Positions 1-7,701 of a stretch of DNA of 37,730 nucleotides are shown here, piece by piece (the stretch's first letter is position 1; the number at the start of each line of letters is the position of its first letter). Source of the DNA: Acidobacteriota bacterium (GTDB lineage Bacteria > Acidobacteriota > Thermoanaerobaculia > UBA5066); assembly GCA_003152095.1 (NCBI GenBank), contig PLZI01000093.1, forward strand, positions 1 through 37,730, given 5' to 3'. Position numbers and translations under genes: made by a program. A model generated the notes under the pieces. The model made no database searches. It worked only from the letters and a program-made list of their open reading frames with translations, and was not told where the DNA came from.

Positions 1-394
1 GGCCGGCGAGGCGCACAGCCGCGGCCGCGACCGCGAGGGCCGGCGACACCGCGCGCCACGCGGCGGCCGGAGGAGCGCCGAGGGCCGGCCTGTCCGGGTC
101 TCCGTCACGCGCGCCCAGACGGGAGACGTCTTCGGCGGCAAGGCCGAGACCATGAAACGACAGGAATCCCGCGAGAGAACCGAGCCTCACCAGGTACGCG
201 CGGCGCGCGGGCGCGTCGAGCCGCGCGAGCGGAACCGGCCCCGCACCTTCCACGCCGAGCACGAGACCCTTCGGGCCCGGCCGCGCCGACACGAACGCGG
301 GCAGAAGGGGATGCGCGAGCCGCACGAGCGCCGAACCGCCCGCCGCGAGATCGCGGCGCGGAATCGTCCACTGCCGGAGCGCCTTCGAACGCAC
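1..394 (-). CDS. Unknown protein, N-terminal part (runs off left edge)
   Basis: An open frame on the minus strand begins at a GTG codon (392-394) and runs uninterrupted to the window edge, giving about 131 residues. The start was chosen because GGAGG lies 7 nt upstream of the GTG and an in-frame stop lies a little further upstream. The product is rich in Ala, Leu, Arg and Pro. It has no signal peptide or obvious membrane span, and contains a recognisable stretch FLSFHGLGLAAEDVSRLG. I do not recognise a family. It lies 71 bp downstream of the methyltransferase on the same strand and may be co-transcribed with it. The frame, the ribosome binding site and amino acid usage like its neighbours support a real gene; its function is unknown. 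Confidence 0.55.
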   Translation of the reverse strand, partial: MRSKALRQWTIPRRDLAAGGSALVRLAHPLLPAFVSARPGPKGLVLGVEGAGPVPLARLDAPARRAYLVRLGSLAGFLSFHGLGLAAEDVSRLGARDGDPDRPALGAPPAAAWRAVSPALAVAAAAVRLAG

Positions 395-465
395 CGTCCG
401 TCCTCCCGCCGAGCGCCGTTGCCGGGCTGCCTTTCACCGGACGATTTCGGAAAAAGCGCGCGGCG

Positions 466-1164
466 TCAAGCGGAGGGGCGCCGCGCCGTGGCGAGCTCGA
501 AACCGTGGAGAGTGCCGCGACCGACGTCGACGATCCCGACACCGAGGAGACCCGCGCGAATGAGGAGGTCCGCGACCTCCCCTCCATCGCACGTGGCCAT
601 CGCCGCACCCCGCGTGATACCGAGGCCGACGGCGAGTCGCTCCTGCGCGGCGTCCAGCCGGCGCTTCCAGCGTGGCCCTCCTCCGCTCGTCAGCGCCACG
701 AAGCGCCCGCCCGGCGAAAGGGCGCGGGCGGCCCGCGAGACGAAGCCGGCCCTCTCGCCCGGCGGCACGAGGTACAGGACGTCGATCAGGGCCGCCTGCG
801 AGAACGCGCCCGGGGGAGCCGCATCCACCTCGCCCACCTGGAACCGGCGTGCCGCGGTTTCCGGAAGCCAGCGGCGCGCGCGGTCGATCTTGCGCGGGTC
901 CGGATCGAGACCGAGATACGTCCCCGAGAAGCCGGCGCGGGAGAGGAGATGCGCGAGCAGGCCGGGCCCGCACCCGAAATCCACGAGCGCGCCGCCCGAC
1001 TCGAGGGCGCCTAAGACCTTCGTCCAGGGCGCGCTTCGAAACCGCAGGGCGAGGTGGGCACGCTCGGGCAGCGTGAGCGCGGCCGCGGCTTTCCACAGAG
1101 CCGCCGACTCGCCGCTTCCGAGCGCGAGGAGACCCTCCGCCGTCGTCCCGATGTGCCTCTCCAT
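466..1164 (-). CDS. Class I SAM-dependent methyltransferase
   Basis: This encodes a 232-residue soluble protein with the Rossmann methyltransferase signature. Motif I (DFGCGPGLL) is at about residues 62-70, and an acidic residue ending the second strand (GLDPDP) is near residue 87. A helical stretch of about 50 residues precedes the catalytic fold, and a later motif (ALSPGGRFVALTS) is typical of the family. Family knowledge says it transfers a methyl group from S-adenosylmethionine to a small molecule; the substrate cannot be read from the sequence. The start is the ATG at 1162-1164. It has no clear Shine-Dalgarno sequence but has a TAGTCT box 10 nt upstream. The gene is divergent from the mannosyltransferase-like gene at 1255. 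Confidence 0.85.
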   Translation of the reverse strand: MERHIGTTAEGLLALGSGESAALWKAAAALTLPERAHLALRFRSAPWTKVLGALESGGALVDFGCGPGLLAHLLSRAGFSGTYLGLDPDPRKIDRARRWLPETAARRFQVGEVDAAPPGAFSQAALIDVLYLVPPGERAGFVSRAARALSPGGRFVALTSGGGPRWKRRLDAAQERLAVGLGITRGAAMATCDGGEVADLLIRAGLLGVGIVDVGRGTLHGFELATARRPSA

Positions 1165-1174
1165 CGGCGCTCGT

Positions 1175-1180
1175 AGACTA
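1175..1180 (-). promoter_or_regulatory. Candidate -10 box (TAGTCT) for the methyltransferase gene
   Basis: TAGTCT on the minus strand ends 10 nt before the ATG at 1164 and no ribosome binding site intervenes, which fits a leaderless or near-leaderless transcript. The surrounding GTAGACTAC is nearly palindromic, so the opposite strand carries TAGACT at 1174-1179, which could serve the divergent gene at 1255. I see no convincing -35. Confidence 0.4.
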
Positions 1181-1254
1181 CAGGTACGAGCGCCCCCGAA
1201 TCCTCCGCCGCCTTTCCGTGGCCCTTTCGAGGCGCCGAGAACCGGCGCCTCGCC

Positions 1255-2346
1255 ATGCTCGCGCTCGCGTGGCTCGTCCTTCTCCACCTCTGGGCCGCCT
1301 TCGCCGTCCACGTGCTGCCGCTCGCGCGCCCCTCGCCGTGGGGCGAGGCGGCGACTCCCTATTTCGCACGCTACGACTCGGGCTGGTACTTCAGCATCGC
1401 CCGCGACGGGTACGGCCCGCCTCCGCCCCCGGGGACGGAATCGGCGCATGCGTTCTTCCCGCTCTACCCGATGCTCGCGCGGTGCCTCCACCTTCTCACG
1501 GGGCTCGACCCCCTGTGGGCACTCACGGCCGTTTCGTGGATCACGTTCGTCTTCGCGCTGCCTCTTTTCGGAGAGGAGTGCCGCGCGCGCCTCGGACCGG
1601 AGCGCGCGAGGGGACCGCTGCCGTTTCTGCTCCTCTATCCCGTGGCGTTCTTCTTCGCGGCCGCGTACACCGAATCGCTCTTCTTCCTGCTGCTGCTCCT
1701 CGCCTTCCGGCTGATCCGCACGGAGCGTCCTCTGGCGGCGATCCTCGTCGGCCTGTTGCTCGGCCTGACCCGCGCCCCGGCCGCCGCCGTCGGCCCCGCG
1801 CTCGCGCTCGCGTACGTTCTTCGCCCTGACGCCCGGAAAAGGCTGCCGATGGCCGCCGCCCTCACCGTCGCACCGCTCGCGGGTGTCCTCGCGTACGTCC
1901 TCGGGATCGGATGGTGGAAGGGAGAGCCCGGGCTCTTCTTCCGCGCGATGGGCGCCTGGGCGCATCGCTCGACGAGCCCGGTCGGGGGGGCTGCGTCGTT
2001 CCTGAGAGAGCAGGTCGCCCTCTTTTCGGGCGGCACCGTCTTCCGGCATCCGGGCGCGCTCGCGCCGCTCGCGCACTTCACGCTCTTCGCCGTTCTCGCC
2101 GTCGTGCAGATGCGCCGGCGCCGCTATTCCGACGCGGCGTGGACGGCGGGAGTCCTTGGCCTGGCGTTCCTCACGGGCACGACGAACGGCGTGCCGCGGT
2201 ACACCGCGACGATCTTTCCCGGACACATCCTGCTCTTCGAGCTGCTCGAGCACCGGCCCATCCTCCGTACGGCGGCACTCGCGCTGTCGACGGCGCTGCT
2301 CCTCCTGCGCGCCGCTCTCTTCGTGAACTGGCACTTCGTCTCGTGA
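1255..2346 (+). CDS. PIG-V-like multipass mannosyltransferase
   Basis: A 363-residue integral membrane protein whose hydrophobic segments span nearly the whole length. Its hallmarks match the PIG-V/GT-C type mannosyltransferases. An Asp-containing loop (DSGWY, residues 41-45) follows the first membrane span. FFPLYP is at 67-72 and YTESLFF at about 138-144, each in the expected order. Family knowledge: such enzymes transfer mannose from a polyprenyl-phosphate-mannose donor to a lipid or glycan acceptor on the outer face of the membrane. The next gene is a GT2 of the dolichol-phosphate-mannose-synthase type, the expected donor-making partner, only 10 bp downstream. The start is ATG 1255; an in-frame stop at 1174 with no other start codon between forces this choice. 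The acceptor is unknown. Confidence 0.8.
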   Translation: MLALAWLVLLHLWAAFAVHVLPLARPSPWGEAATPYFARYDSGWYFSIARDGYGPPPPPGTESAHAFFPLYPMLARCLHLLTGLDPLWALTAVSWITFVFALPLFGEECRARLGPERARGPLPFLLLYPVAFFFAAAYTESLFFLLLLLAFRLIRTERPLAAILVGLLLGLTRAPAAAVGPALALAYVLRPDARKRLPMAAALTVAPLAGVLAYVLGIGWWKGEPGLFFRAMGAWAHRSTSPVGGAASFLREQVALFSGGTVFRHPGALAPLAHFTLFAVLAVVQMRRRRYSDAAWTAGVLGLAFLTGTTNGVPRYTATIFPGHILLFELLEHRPILRTAALALSTALLLLRAALFVNWHFVS

Positions 2347-2356
2347 GGGGCCGGGT

Positions 2357-3133
2357 ATGCTTCGGGCCGTGACACCGAGAGAGCCCGGCTCGAGCCCGGC
2401 GGGCGCCGCGCGTCCGGCCCGCTCCGTCTCTCTCGTCGTCCCGATGTTCAACGAGGAGAAGAGCGTCTCACGCCTCCTCGACGTCGCGATTCCGGCTCTC
2501 GAGGAGCACGCCGACGACTGGGAGATCGTGCTCGTGGACGACGGCTCCACGGACGCGACCCTCTCGCTCGCCCGGGCGCGCGCCGAAGCGGAGCCCCGGC
2601 TGCGGGTGATCGCGCACGCGTCGAACCGGGGCCTCGGGGGCACGCTCCGGACCGGCTTTAAGGCCGCGCGGCGCGACTGGATCCTCTACAGCGACTGCGA
2701 CCTGCCGTGGGACCTCGCCGAGACGGGCCGCCTCTTCCGCGCCGCCGAGATCACGGGCGCGGACGTCGTCTCCGCCTACCGGCTGGATCGCACGGGAGAG
2801 GGAGTCCTGCGCTCGCTCTATTCGTTCGCCTACAACGGCCTCGTGCACCTGCTCCTGGGGATCGTCCTACGCGACGTGAACTTCTCGTGCAAGCTCATCC
2901 GGCGAAGTTTCCTCGAACCCCTGACGCTCAAAAGCGAGGGGTCTTTCATCGACGCCGAGCTCCTCGCGCGCTGCGTGGCGCGCGGCGCCGTGGTCCAGCA
3001 GGTGGGCCTCGACTACTTTCCCCGCACGCGCGGGCTCTCCACGCTTTCTTCTCCGCGCACAGTGCTGACGATCCTGCGCGAGATGGCGCTTCTCGCGCCC
3101 GAGATCCGCGCGGACCGCCGGGCGAAGCGTTGA
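2357..3133 (+). CDS. Family 2 glycosyltransferase, dolichol-phosphate mannose synthase-like
   Basis: A 258-residue GT-A fold enzyme. Residues 24-33 hold the opening strand with NEE. DDGSTD at 61-66 binds the nucleotide sugar and DCD at 113-115 is the metal-binding DxD. A late CKLIRR segment is typical of the DPM1/DPG synthase group. There is no C-terminal membrane domain, so it resembles the soluble type that works with a separate membrane partner. Predicted role: transfer of a sugar from a nucleotide donor to polyprenyl phosphate at the inner membrane, supplying the PIG-V-like enzyme just upstream. ATG 2357 lies inside a TATGCT box (2356-2361), and GTG 2369, in frame 7 nt after that box, may be the true leaderless start. 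Confidence 0.88.
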   Translation: MLRAVTPREPGSSPAGAARPARSVSLVVPMFNEEKSVSRLLDVAIPALEEHADDWEIVLVDDGSTDATLSLARARAEAEPRLRVIAHASNRGLGGTLRTGFKAARRDWILYSDCDLPWDLAETGRLFRAAEITGADVVSAYRLDRTGEGVLRSLYSFAYNGLVHLLLGIVLRDVNFSCKLIRRSFLEPLTLKSEGSFIDAELLARCVARGAVVQQVGLDYFPRTRGLSTLSSPRTVLTILREMALLAPEIRADRRAKR

Positions 3134-3975
3134 CGCGGCTCGTCCTGAACGCGGACGACTTCGGCCTCGCGCCGGCGCATTCGCGCCGCATCGCCGCGCT
3201 GCGCGCAAAAGGCCTCCTCACGGACACGAGCCTTCTCGCGAACGGCATCTCTTTCGAGGCGGCGGTCGCGGACCTCCGGCGAGCGGGGCTCTCCGAGAGC
3301 GGTGTCCACCTCTGCCTGACCGGCGGCGAGCTGCCCGTGTGCGCGCCGCGCGACATTCCGTCGCTCCTCACGGGCTCCGTCTTCCGGCCGCATTGGTTCC
3401 CTGTTCTCGCCGCGCTCGCGGCCGGCCGGATCCGCCGCGCCGAGGTGGAGCGCGAGTGGGAAGCGCAGATCGCACGGGCGGCGGGCGCCGGACTCAACGT
3501 CACGCATCTCGACTCGCACCAGAACCTGCATCTCTACCCGCTGCTCTTCCCCGTCGCCGTGGCGCTCGCGCGCTGCTTCAACGTGCCCTTCGTGCGCGCG
3601 CCCCGGGCGGACGATCCGCCCACGCGGCCCGATGCGCCGCTCGGCGCGCGCCTTCGCGCCGGCCTTCTCGCGCGCCTCGGCGGCGGCGGCCGGCGGCTTC
3701 TGGAGAAGGCCGGGCTTTCCGAGCCGCCGCGCGTCCTCGGCCTCGCCGAGGCAGGCCATATGACTGCAGCACGCTTCGCGCGCGCCGTCGCGGATCTGCC
3801 CGAGGGCGACTACGAGGTCGCCCTCCACTCCGGCGACGAGGACGACGTCACGCGCGCGCGCTACCACTGGGGATATGCGTGGCGCGAGGAGTCCGAAGCT
3901 CTGGAATCGGGCGCGATCGCGGCGGCGCTCGCCGCCCGCGGCATCGCGGCCGTCAGCTTCAGCGCTCTCATCTGA
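3130..3975 (+). CDS. YdjC/ChbG-type carbohydrate deacetylase
   Basis: A 281-residue protein whose start must be the TTG at 3130, overlapping the stop of the previous gene as TTGA; from it the sequence reads directly into the diagnostic N-terminal strand with NADDFG (residues 7-12). The ADD motif, a His in GVHLCL (about 60) and the THLDSH segment (125-130) are the metal-binding and catalytic features of YdjC/ChbG deacetylases, which remove acetyl groups from N-acetylated sugars. The C-terminal HSGDEDD region is also typical. The translational overlap with the GT2 gene suggests it modifies the same glycan. The real substrate is unknown. The gene is convergent with the broken Sel1 gene downstream. 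Confidence 0.87.
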   Translation: MTRLVLNADDFGLAPAHSRRIAALRAKGLLTDTSLLANGISFEAAVADLRRAGLSESGVHLCLTGGELPVCAPRDIPSLLTGSVFRPHWFPVLAALAAGRIRRAEVEREWEAQIARAAGAGLNVTHLDSHQNLHLYPLLFPVAVALARCFNVPFVRAPRADDPPTRPDAPLGARLRAGLLARLGGGGRRLLEKAGLSEPPRVLGLAEAGHMTAARFARAVADLPEGDYEVALHSGDEDDVTRARYHWGYAWREESEALESGAIAAALAARGIAAVSFSALI

Positions 3976-3983
3976 CGGGCGAC

Positions 3984-4010
3984 GACAGCTACGACTCTCG
4001 AAAAGCTGTC
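3984..4010. terminator. Hairpin between convergent genes
   Basis: GACAGCT and its reverse complement AGCTGTC enclose 13 nt, within which CGA and TCG can pair further to leave a three-base loop. It starts 8 nt after the deacetylase stop and ends 31 nt before the 3' end of the minus-strand Sel1 pseudogene. It could therefore act as a bidirectional terminator. There is no T-run, so this rests on position and the stem only. Confidence 0.45.
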
Positions 4011-4040
4011 AAGCGCCACGACGAGGGACCGTGCGATGTT

Positions 4041-4673
4041 TCATCGATTCGATCGCAGCCAGTCGGCCGCCTCCCGACTTCCCATTTTCGCGGCTCGCTG
4101 GTACCAGTTTCGAGCCTGTTCCTTGTCTTCCTGCACGCCGATTCCGTTCCAATAGAAACGACCGAGTTTCAACGCTGCATCGGCATTGCCGTCGGCGGAC
4201 CAGTCAGCACTCTCTCATGCGACCCCGGGAGGCGTATGGGGCCTTATCGCGGTCGCCAGCTCTTGCTAGCGCACTCTCCCTGACGATTTCATCTCTCGTC
4301 GCCGAAAGGTCCGAAGGCACGTCCGCGGACGAGGCAGAGAAGCCGGCAAATGGCATCCCCCTGACGAGAGCTGAAGCAGATCCGCTCCGTTCTCCGTGCG
4401 AGGCGCCTTTGAGTTTCTCCCCTGGATCTTGGGTGTCACGAGCGGTCGTCACCGTCTCTGAAATGCCCGATGTCGCCCGTAAATGGCGAGCCTCTGAACC
4501 CGGCACGGTACGCTGGCCAGACCGGAACGGCAGCTGAAGTAGGGCCACAACCGCCATCCCAGGGGCCAGAAGCGAGAGTATCGCCAGGATGATCGCCACC
4601 ACGGCGATCCAGCCGCGGGCTCCAACCAGTTCGGCGAGTGCCCTTCCCCTTTTCGCTCCCCCCCGATGCCCAT
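4041..4673 (-). pseudogene. Broken membrane-anchored Sel1-repeat protein gene (two frameshifts)
   Basis: A start with a perfect GGAGGT 4 nt ahead (ATG 4671-4673) opens a frame that makes sense for only a few residues. After a run of seven G (4658-4664) the meaningful sequence continues in another frame as AKRGRALAELVGARGWI followed by a strongly hydrophobic span (VVAIILAILSLL). That frame stops at 4204. The sequence then continues in the first frame as a textbook Sel1 repeat (ALKLGRFYWNGIGV, then WYQRAAKMG) ending at the TGA at 4041-4043. An eighth G in the run would join the first two parts, and a second shift near 4204-4214 would restore the third. Intact relatives would carry one membrane anchor and periplasmic Sel1 repeats for protein contacts. 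GC content is lower than in neighbouring genes. Either the gene is decayed or the assembly has indels here. Confidence 0.7.
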
Positions 4674-5028
4674 GCTGACCTCCGCTCCCGGCCGCAGTGA
4701 GGTCTAGAGCAAGGCGGCGGATGGCCCTCCAACCGGCCTTCCATCCTCCGCCTGACCTCGTCCTGTCGGTTGGGCGCTCTCTACCAGTAGATCTTGCGGC
4801 TTAAGCTATCTGATTGATGCTTAACGGGCTGCGCAACGGTAACCATGAAGCCGCTAAATCACCCGAGAGGTACTTCGACGGAGGATTGCTCATAGAGTGT
4901 TCAATCCCATTTGACGAACCTGTGCGCCGCAGCCCCTTATTCAGGCCATTGACACTCTCCACAATGAGAGTGTCCGCCGGCGTCGTCGTTTGACCCCGGG
5001 CTGATGAAGCCTGAGCCGTCCGGCGCGT
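4674..5028. other. Intergenic stretch of lower GC, no gene recognised
   Basis: About 355 bp between the Sel1 pseudogene and the first HbpS-like gene. It is visibly poorer in G and C than its surroundings, with short AT-rich words such as GCTTAAGC and GCTTAACG around 4799-4830. I find no open frame with coding character on either strand. The only clear structure is the hairpin at 4951-4974. Confidence 0.6.
4951..4974. terminator. Perfect 9-bp hairpin downstream of the HbpS-like gene
   Basis: GACACTCTC and GAGAGTGTC form a perfect 9-bp stem around a 6-nt loop (CACAAT). On the minus strand it lies 54 nt beyond the stop of the gene ending at 5029, a plausible place for transcription to end. No T-run follows on either side, so it could equally be an RNA-processing or protein-binding site. 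Confidence 0.45.
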
Positions 5029-5442
5029 CTACTTCAGCGCGGCCGCTCCCGGCGTGGCGCACTGGTTGTCCTGCGCGCTCGAGCCTCCCGAGACGCCGAT
5101 CGCGCCGACGACCTTCCCGTCCATGATGAGCGGCTGGCCGCCCTCGATCGGCACGGCGCCTGTCATGCTCAGCACGCGCAGGCCCTCTCCGCCGGCCGCG
5201 AGCATCTCCTGAAACGCCTTCGTCGGGCGCTTGAACAGCGCGGCCGAGCGCGCCTTGTCGACGGCGACGACGGAGCTTGCCGTCTGCGTCCCGTCGATCT
5301 TCTCGAAGTAGACGAGAAACCCGGCCGTGTCCGTGATCGCGACCGCCATGGTCCAGTCGTTCTTGCGCGCCTCGGCCAGCGCGGCGGCAGCCGCCTTCTT
5401 CGCATTTTCGGTGGAGATCGGAGCGCCGTAGAGGTTAGACAT
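5029..5442 (-). CDS. GlcG/HbpS-like haem-binding family protein, copy 1 (no signal peptide)
   Basis: A 137-residue protein of the GlcG/HbpS (DUF336) family. Family members bind haem or small ligands, often outside the cytoplasm. The hallmarks are NAKKAAAAALAEARKN near the N-terminus, ITDTAGFLVYFEKIDGT in the middle, KARSAALFKRPT, and the C-terminal GAIGVSGGSS-Q-C segment. I start it at ATG 5440-5442 (MSNLYGAPI), which aligns with the mature part of the paralogue at 7140-7667; an upstream ATG at 5460 is possible. Unlike that paralogue it lacks a signal peptide, so it would be cytoplasmic. The two share the great majority of residues, so this is a recent duplicate. A TAGACT box lies about 32 nt upstream. 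Confidence 0.82.
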   Translation of the reverse strand: MSNLYGAPISTENAKKAAAAALAEARKNDWTMAVAITDTAGFLVYFEKIDGTQTASSVVAVDKARSAALFKRPTKAFQEMLAAGGEGLRVLSMTGAVPIEGGQPLIMDGKVVGAIGVSGGSSAQDNQCATPGAAALK

Positions 5443-5474
5443 GTGTTGGAGCGCCCCCAATACGCTCGGCCCGA

Positions 5475-5480
5475 AGTCTA
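5475..5480 (-). promoter_or_regulatory. Candidate -10 box (TAGACT) for HbpS-like copy 1
   Basis: TAGACT followed by TCGGGCC on the minus strand closely matches the box before the M13 peptidase gene (TAGACT then TCGCGCC at 29887). It would give a leader of roughly 25 nt before ATG 5442. No -35 is obvious. Confidence 0.35.
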
Positions 5481-5534
5481 GAACAGACAGGCGAGAGGCG
5501 CCACGCAGCGTGTCTCCGCCTTCCTCTCGCTACC

Positions 5535-7112
5535 TCACCCGCCCAGCCTGAACCAGATGAAGGACCTGGCCGTCGGGGCGGGGACGACGACCCCGTGAGG
5601 AGCTGACGGATAGGTCCCGCGAAGCCATGAAACTCGAAGATCGCGAGGCGAGACGAGGAGCAGAGTGGGTCGCACCGCGGAGTCTGCCGCGAGAAAACGC
5701 CCGAGGTCGTAGCCGCGCGGGTCGGTTTCGAAGCAACGCGTCTCCGGGGAAACAAATCGCAGCGCCTGATGGCGGCAGTCCAGCGGGGCGCCGGTTGCGT
5801 TCACGAGTGCCTTCGTTCCCGGCCTCGCCACGAGGAGCCCGGCCGCTTCCTCCAAGAACCCGGCCGGCCTCTCCTCCCTGTAAGTCAGGAAATAGCTTTC
5901 GAGATTTCCAAACCAGGAGAAAACGAGAACGACCATGAGGCCGATGGGGCCCAACCAGCGGAGAGGTGGGGTTGGCGTTCGGCGAAGCCGTCGCCACGCC
6001 TCGTCAAAGAAAAGCGCGGGAAAGAACAGAACGGCCGTAGCCATGCCCGCGAGGTGTGGAGAAAATAGAGCGTCCACGCTGAGGACGCTTCCGGCCACGA
6101 GGGTTTCGGCCTGCCAGAGAAGGAACAACGAGATGCCCGGGCGGCGGAGCTGCCTCAGCGCCAGCCCGAGACCCAGGATGAACGGCACCAGTAGCGTCGG
6201 TTCGACGAAGCCACTGCGGTAGCCGTACTGAAATGAAGTGTCGTACCCGCCGAACCAGAAGCCGGCCGTCTGCCAAAGATGTTGCGCCAGGACTCCGGCG
6301 GGCGAGCTCGTACCGGACACGTTGCGCACGTGTTCCGCTACTTCGGCACTGAAGACCCAGACACGGCTGAGCCGGTGGAAAAAGAGACCCGGCGTGGCGC
6401 GGTATGTCATCAGAAGGGGCACCGAAACGGCCCCCGCCACGAGCGCGACCACGCCGAGGCCGCGGAAAGCCGGGCGAGCCTCGGGCTGCCCCCCGATCGC
6501 GAGCGCGACAGCCCAGCTCACGAGAAGGAGCGGCGTCAGCTTCGCCCCGTCGTAGACCTGAAAGCAAAGCCCCAGAGCCAGGCCGGCCAACCCGAACAGG
6601 AAAACCCGGCCGGTCCGGACGGCCAGGACAAAAAAATAAAGCGTGAGAACGGTGAAGAAGGTCGCCTGGATGTAGATGTGGCCCGTGCGGCTGAGATGAA
6701 CGTGCCAATGGAACGGTACGGTCAGCGCGAGGAGCCAGAGCGCGAGAAGCGAAAGCACTCCGAGCGCGACCGAGCCCGCGCGCAGGCCGAGGAGGGAATC
6801 CCCGGCGATCCTCATCGAGAGGCTCGCCAGGAAGAAGCTGAAATTCGGGATGGCGTACCAGCCCGTGCCGAAGAGCGGCGGCGGATCGCCCCCGAGGAAG
6901 CATCTCGCCTCCAGCCCGCATGACATCTCGTCGTTGTGGAGCTCGGCGGGAAACCCGGCCAGATCGACCGACCGGAGCAGGACCGCGGCGCCCAGTAAGG
7001 CAAGAACACCGATGACCTCTGCGGGCGAAATCGGGTCTCGCCTCACCGCCTCTGCCACGTCGCCGGCGGCCGTCGGGTTATCGACGCGAGCGGCATTCGC
7101 GTCCCTAGCCAC
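5535..7112 (-). CDS. GT39-type (ArnT/PMT-like) membrane glycosyltransferase
   Basis: A 525-residue protein with many hydrophobic spans and a C-terminal soluble domain of about 120 residues. The first periplasmic loop contains HNDEMSCGLEARCFLGG (residues 59-75), the acidic-pair motif of GT-C enzymes of the ArnT/PMT family, which use polyprenyl-phosphate sugars. VPFHWHVHLSRTG matches the second conserved loop. The segment between GVLSLLALW and that motif looks shorter than in relatives I remember, which may mean a small in-frame deletion. The start is GTG 7110-7112. The gene sits exactly between the two HbpS-like paralogues, 74 bp after one and 27 bp before the other, all on the minus strand. 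The sugar and acceptor are unknown. Confidence 0.8.
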   Translation of the reverse strand: MARDANAARVDNPTAAGDVAEAVRRDPISPAEVIGVLALLGAAVLLRSVDLAGFPAELHNDEMSCGLEARCFLGGDPPPLFGTGWYAIPNFSFFLASLSMRIAGDSLLGLRAGSVALGVLSLLALWLLALTVPFHWHVHLSRTGHIYIQATFFTVLTLYFFVLAVRTGRVFLFGLAGLALGLCFQVYDGAKLTPLLLVSWAVALAIGGQPEARPAFRGLGVVALVAGAVSVPLLMTYRATPGLFFHRLSRVWVFSAEVAEHVRNVSGTSSPAGVLAQHLWQTAGFWFGGYDTSFQYGYRSGFVEPTLLVPFILGLGLALRQLRRPGISLFLLWQAETLVAGSVLSVDALFSPHLAGMATAVLFFPALFFDEAWRRLRRTPTPPLRWLGPIGLMVVLVFSWFGNLESYFLTYREERPAGFLEEAAGLLVARPGTKALVNATGAPLDCRHQALRFVSPETRCFETDPRGYDLGRFLAADSAVRPTLLLVSPRDLRVSWLRGTYPSAPHGVVVPAPTARSFIWFRLGG

Positions 7113-7139
7113 TTTCCGCCGCCGTGCCCTCCGACGCGT

Positions 7140-7667
7140 CTACTTCAGTGCGTCCGCCCCGGGCTTCGCGCACTGGCCGTCCTGCGCGCTCGTTCCTCCC
7201 GAGACGCCAATCGCGCCGACGACCTTACCGTCCATGACGATCGGAAAGCCGCCCTCGATAGGCACCGCCCCTTCCAGTCGCAGAAAACGGAGGCCCTCTC
7301 CTCCAGCCGCGACCGCGTCCTGGAACACTTTGGTCGGACGCTTGTACAGCGCCGCCGAGCGCGCCTTGTCGACGGCCACGAAAGTGCTTCCGGTCTGCGT
7401 CCCGTCGATCTTCTCGAAGTAGACGAGGTATCCAGCGGTGTCCGTGATCGCTGCAGCCATGGTCCAGTTGTTCTTCCGCGCCTCGGCGAGCGCGGCGGCA
7501 GCCGCCTTCTTCGCGTTCTCGAGGGTGATCGGGGCACCGTATGGGTTCGGCATCTGAGCGGGCGCGTTCGTGGCGCCGAGCACGAGTAATAGAACAGCCA
7601 GAGTTTTCGCGATCGCTAGAGCCGCGGACTCTTTGGCTCGACTGGATTTCGGACGCGGTTTGTTCAC
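7140..7667 (-). CDS. GlcG/HbpS-like haem-binding family protein, copy 2 (secreted)
   Basis: 175 residues. A basic N-terminus and hydrophobic core (TLAVLLLVLGATNAPAQ) form a Sec signal peptide ending near residue 38. A complete GlcG/HbpS domain follows, with TMAAAITDTAGYLVYFEKID, VAVDKARSAALYKRPT and GAIGVSGGTSAQD. It starts at GTG 7665-7667 with AGGAGGT 5 nt upstream, the strongest ribosome binding site nearby. Relatives bind haem outside the cytoplasm and can signal redox stress; here a periplasmic location is inferred from the signal peptide. The paralogue at 5029-5442 matches its mature part almost residue for residue. A CATACT hexamer at 7704-7709 could be a promoter element within the end of the upstream zincin gene. 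Confidence 0.86.
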   Translation of the reverse strand: MNKPRPKSSRAKESAALAIAKTLAVLLLVLGATNAPAQMPNPYGAPITLENAKKAAAAALAEARKNNWTMAAAITDTAGYLVYFEKIDGTQTGSTFVAVDKARSAALYKRPTKVFQDAVAAGGEGLRFLRLEGAVPIEGGFPIVMDGKVVGAIGVSGGTSAQDGQCAKPGADALK

Positions 7668-7701
7668 GGGGGACCTCCTTTTAATGCCTTTCGGGACTCT
7701 C

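Noticed and set aside
152-1714. Long plus-strand open frame of about 520 codons
   Set aside because: It lies antisense to the methyltransferase gene and out of frame with the mannosyltransferase; its translation is Arg/Pro/Ser-rich with no motif, a typical high-GC shadow.
4204-4602. Independent small membrane protein of 132 residues on the minus strand
   Set aside because: Its N-terminus is the membrane span of the broken Sel1 gene, and its ATG has no ribosome binding site, whereas ATG 4673 upstream has a perfect one.
4797-4850. Short inverted words GCTTAAGC...GCTTAACG...AACGGTAACC resembling an integron attC site
   Set aside because: The arms do not show the ordered R-box pairs of attC, and there is no integrase or cassette gene nearby.
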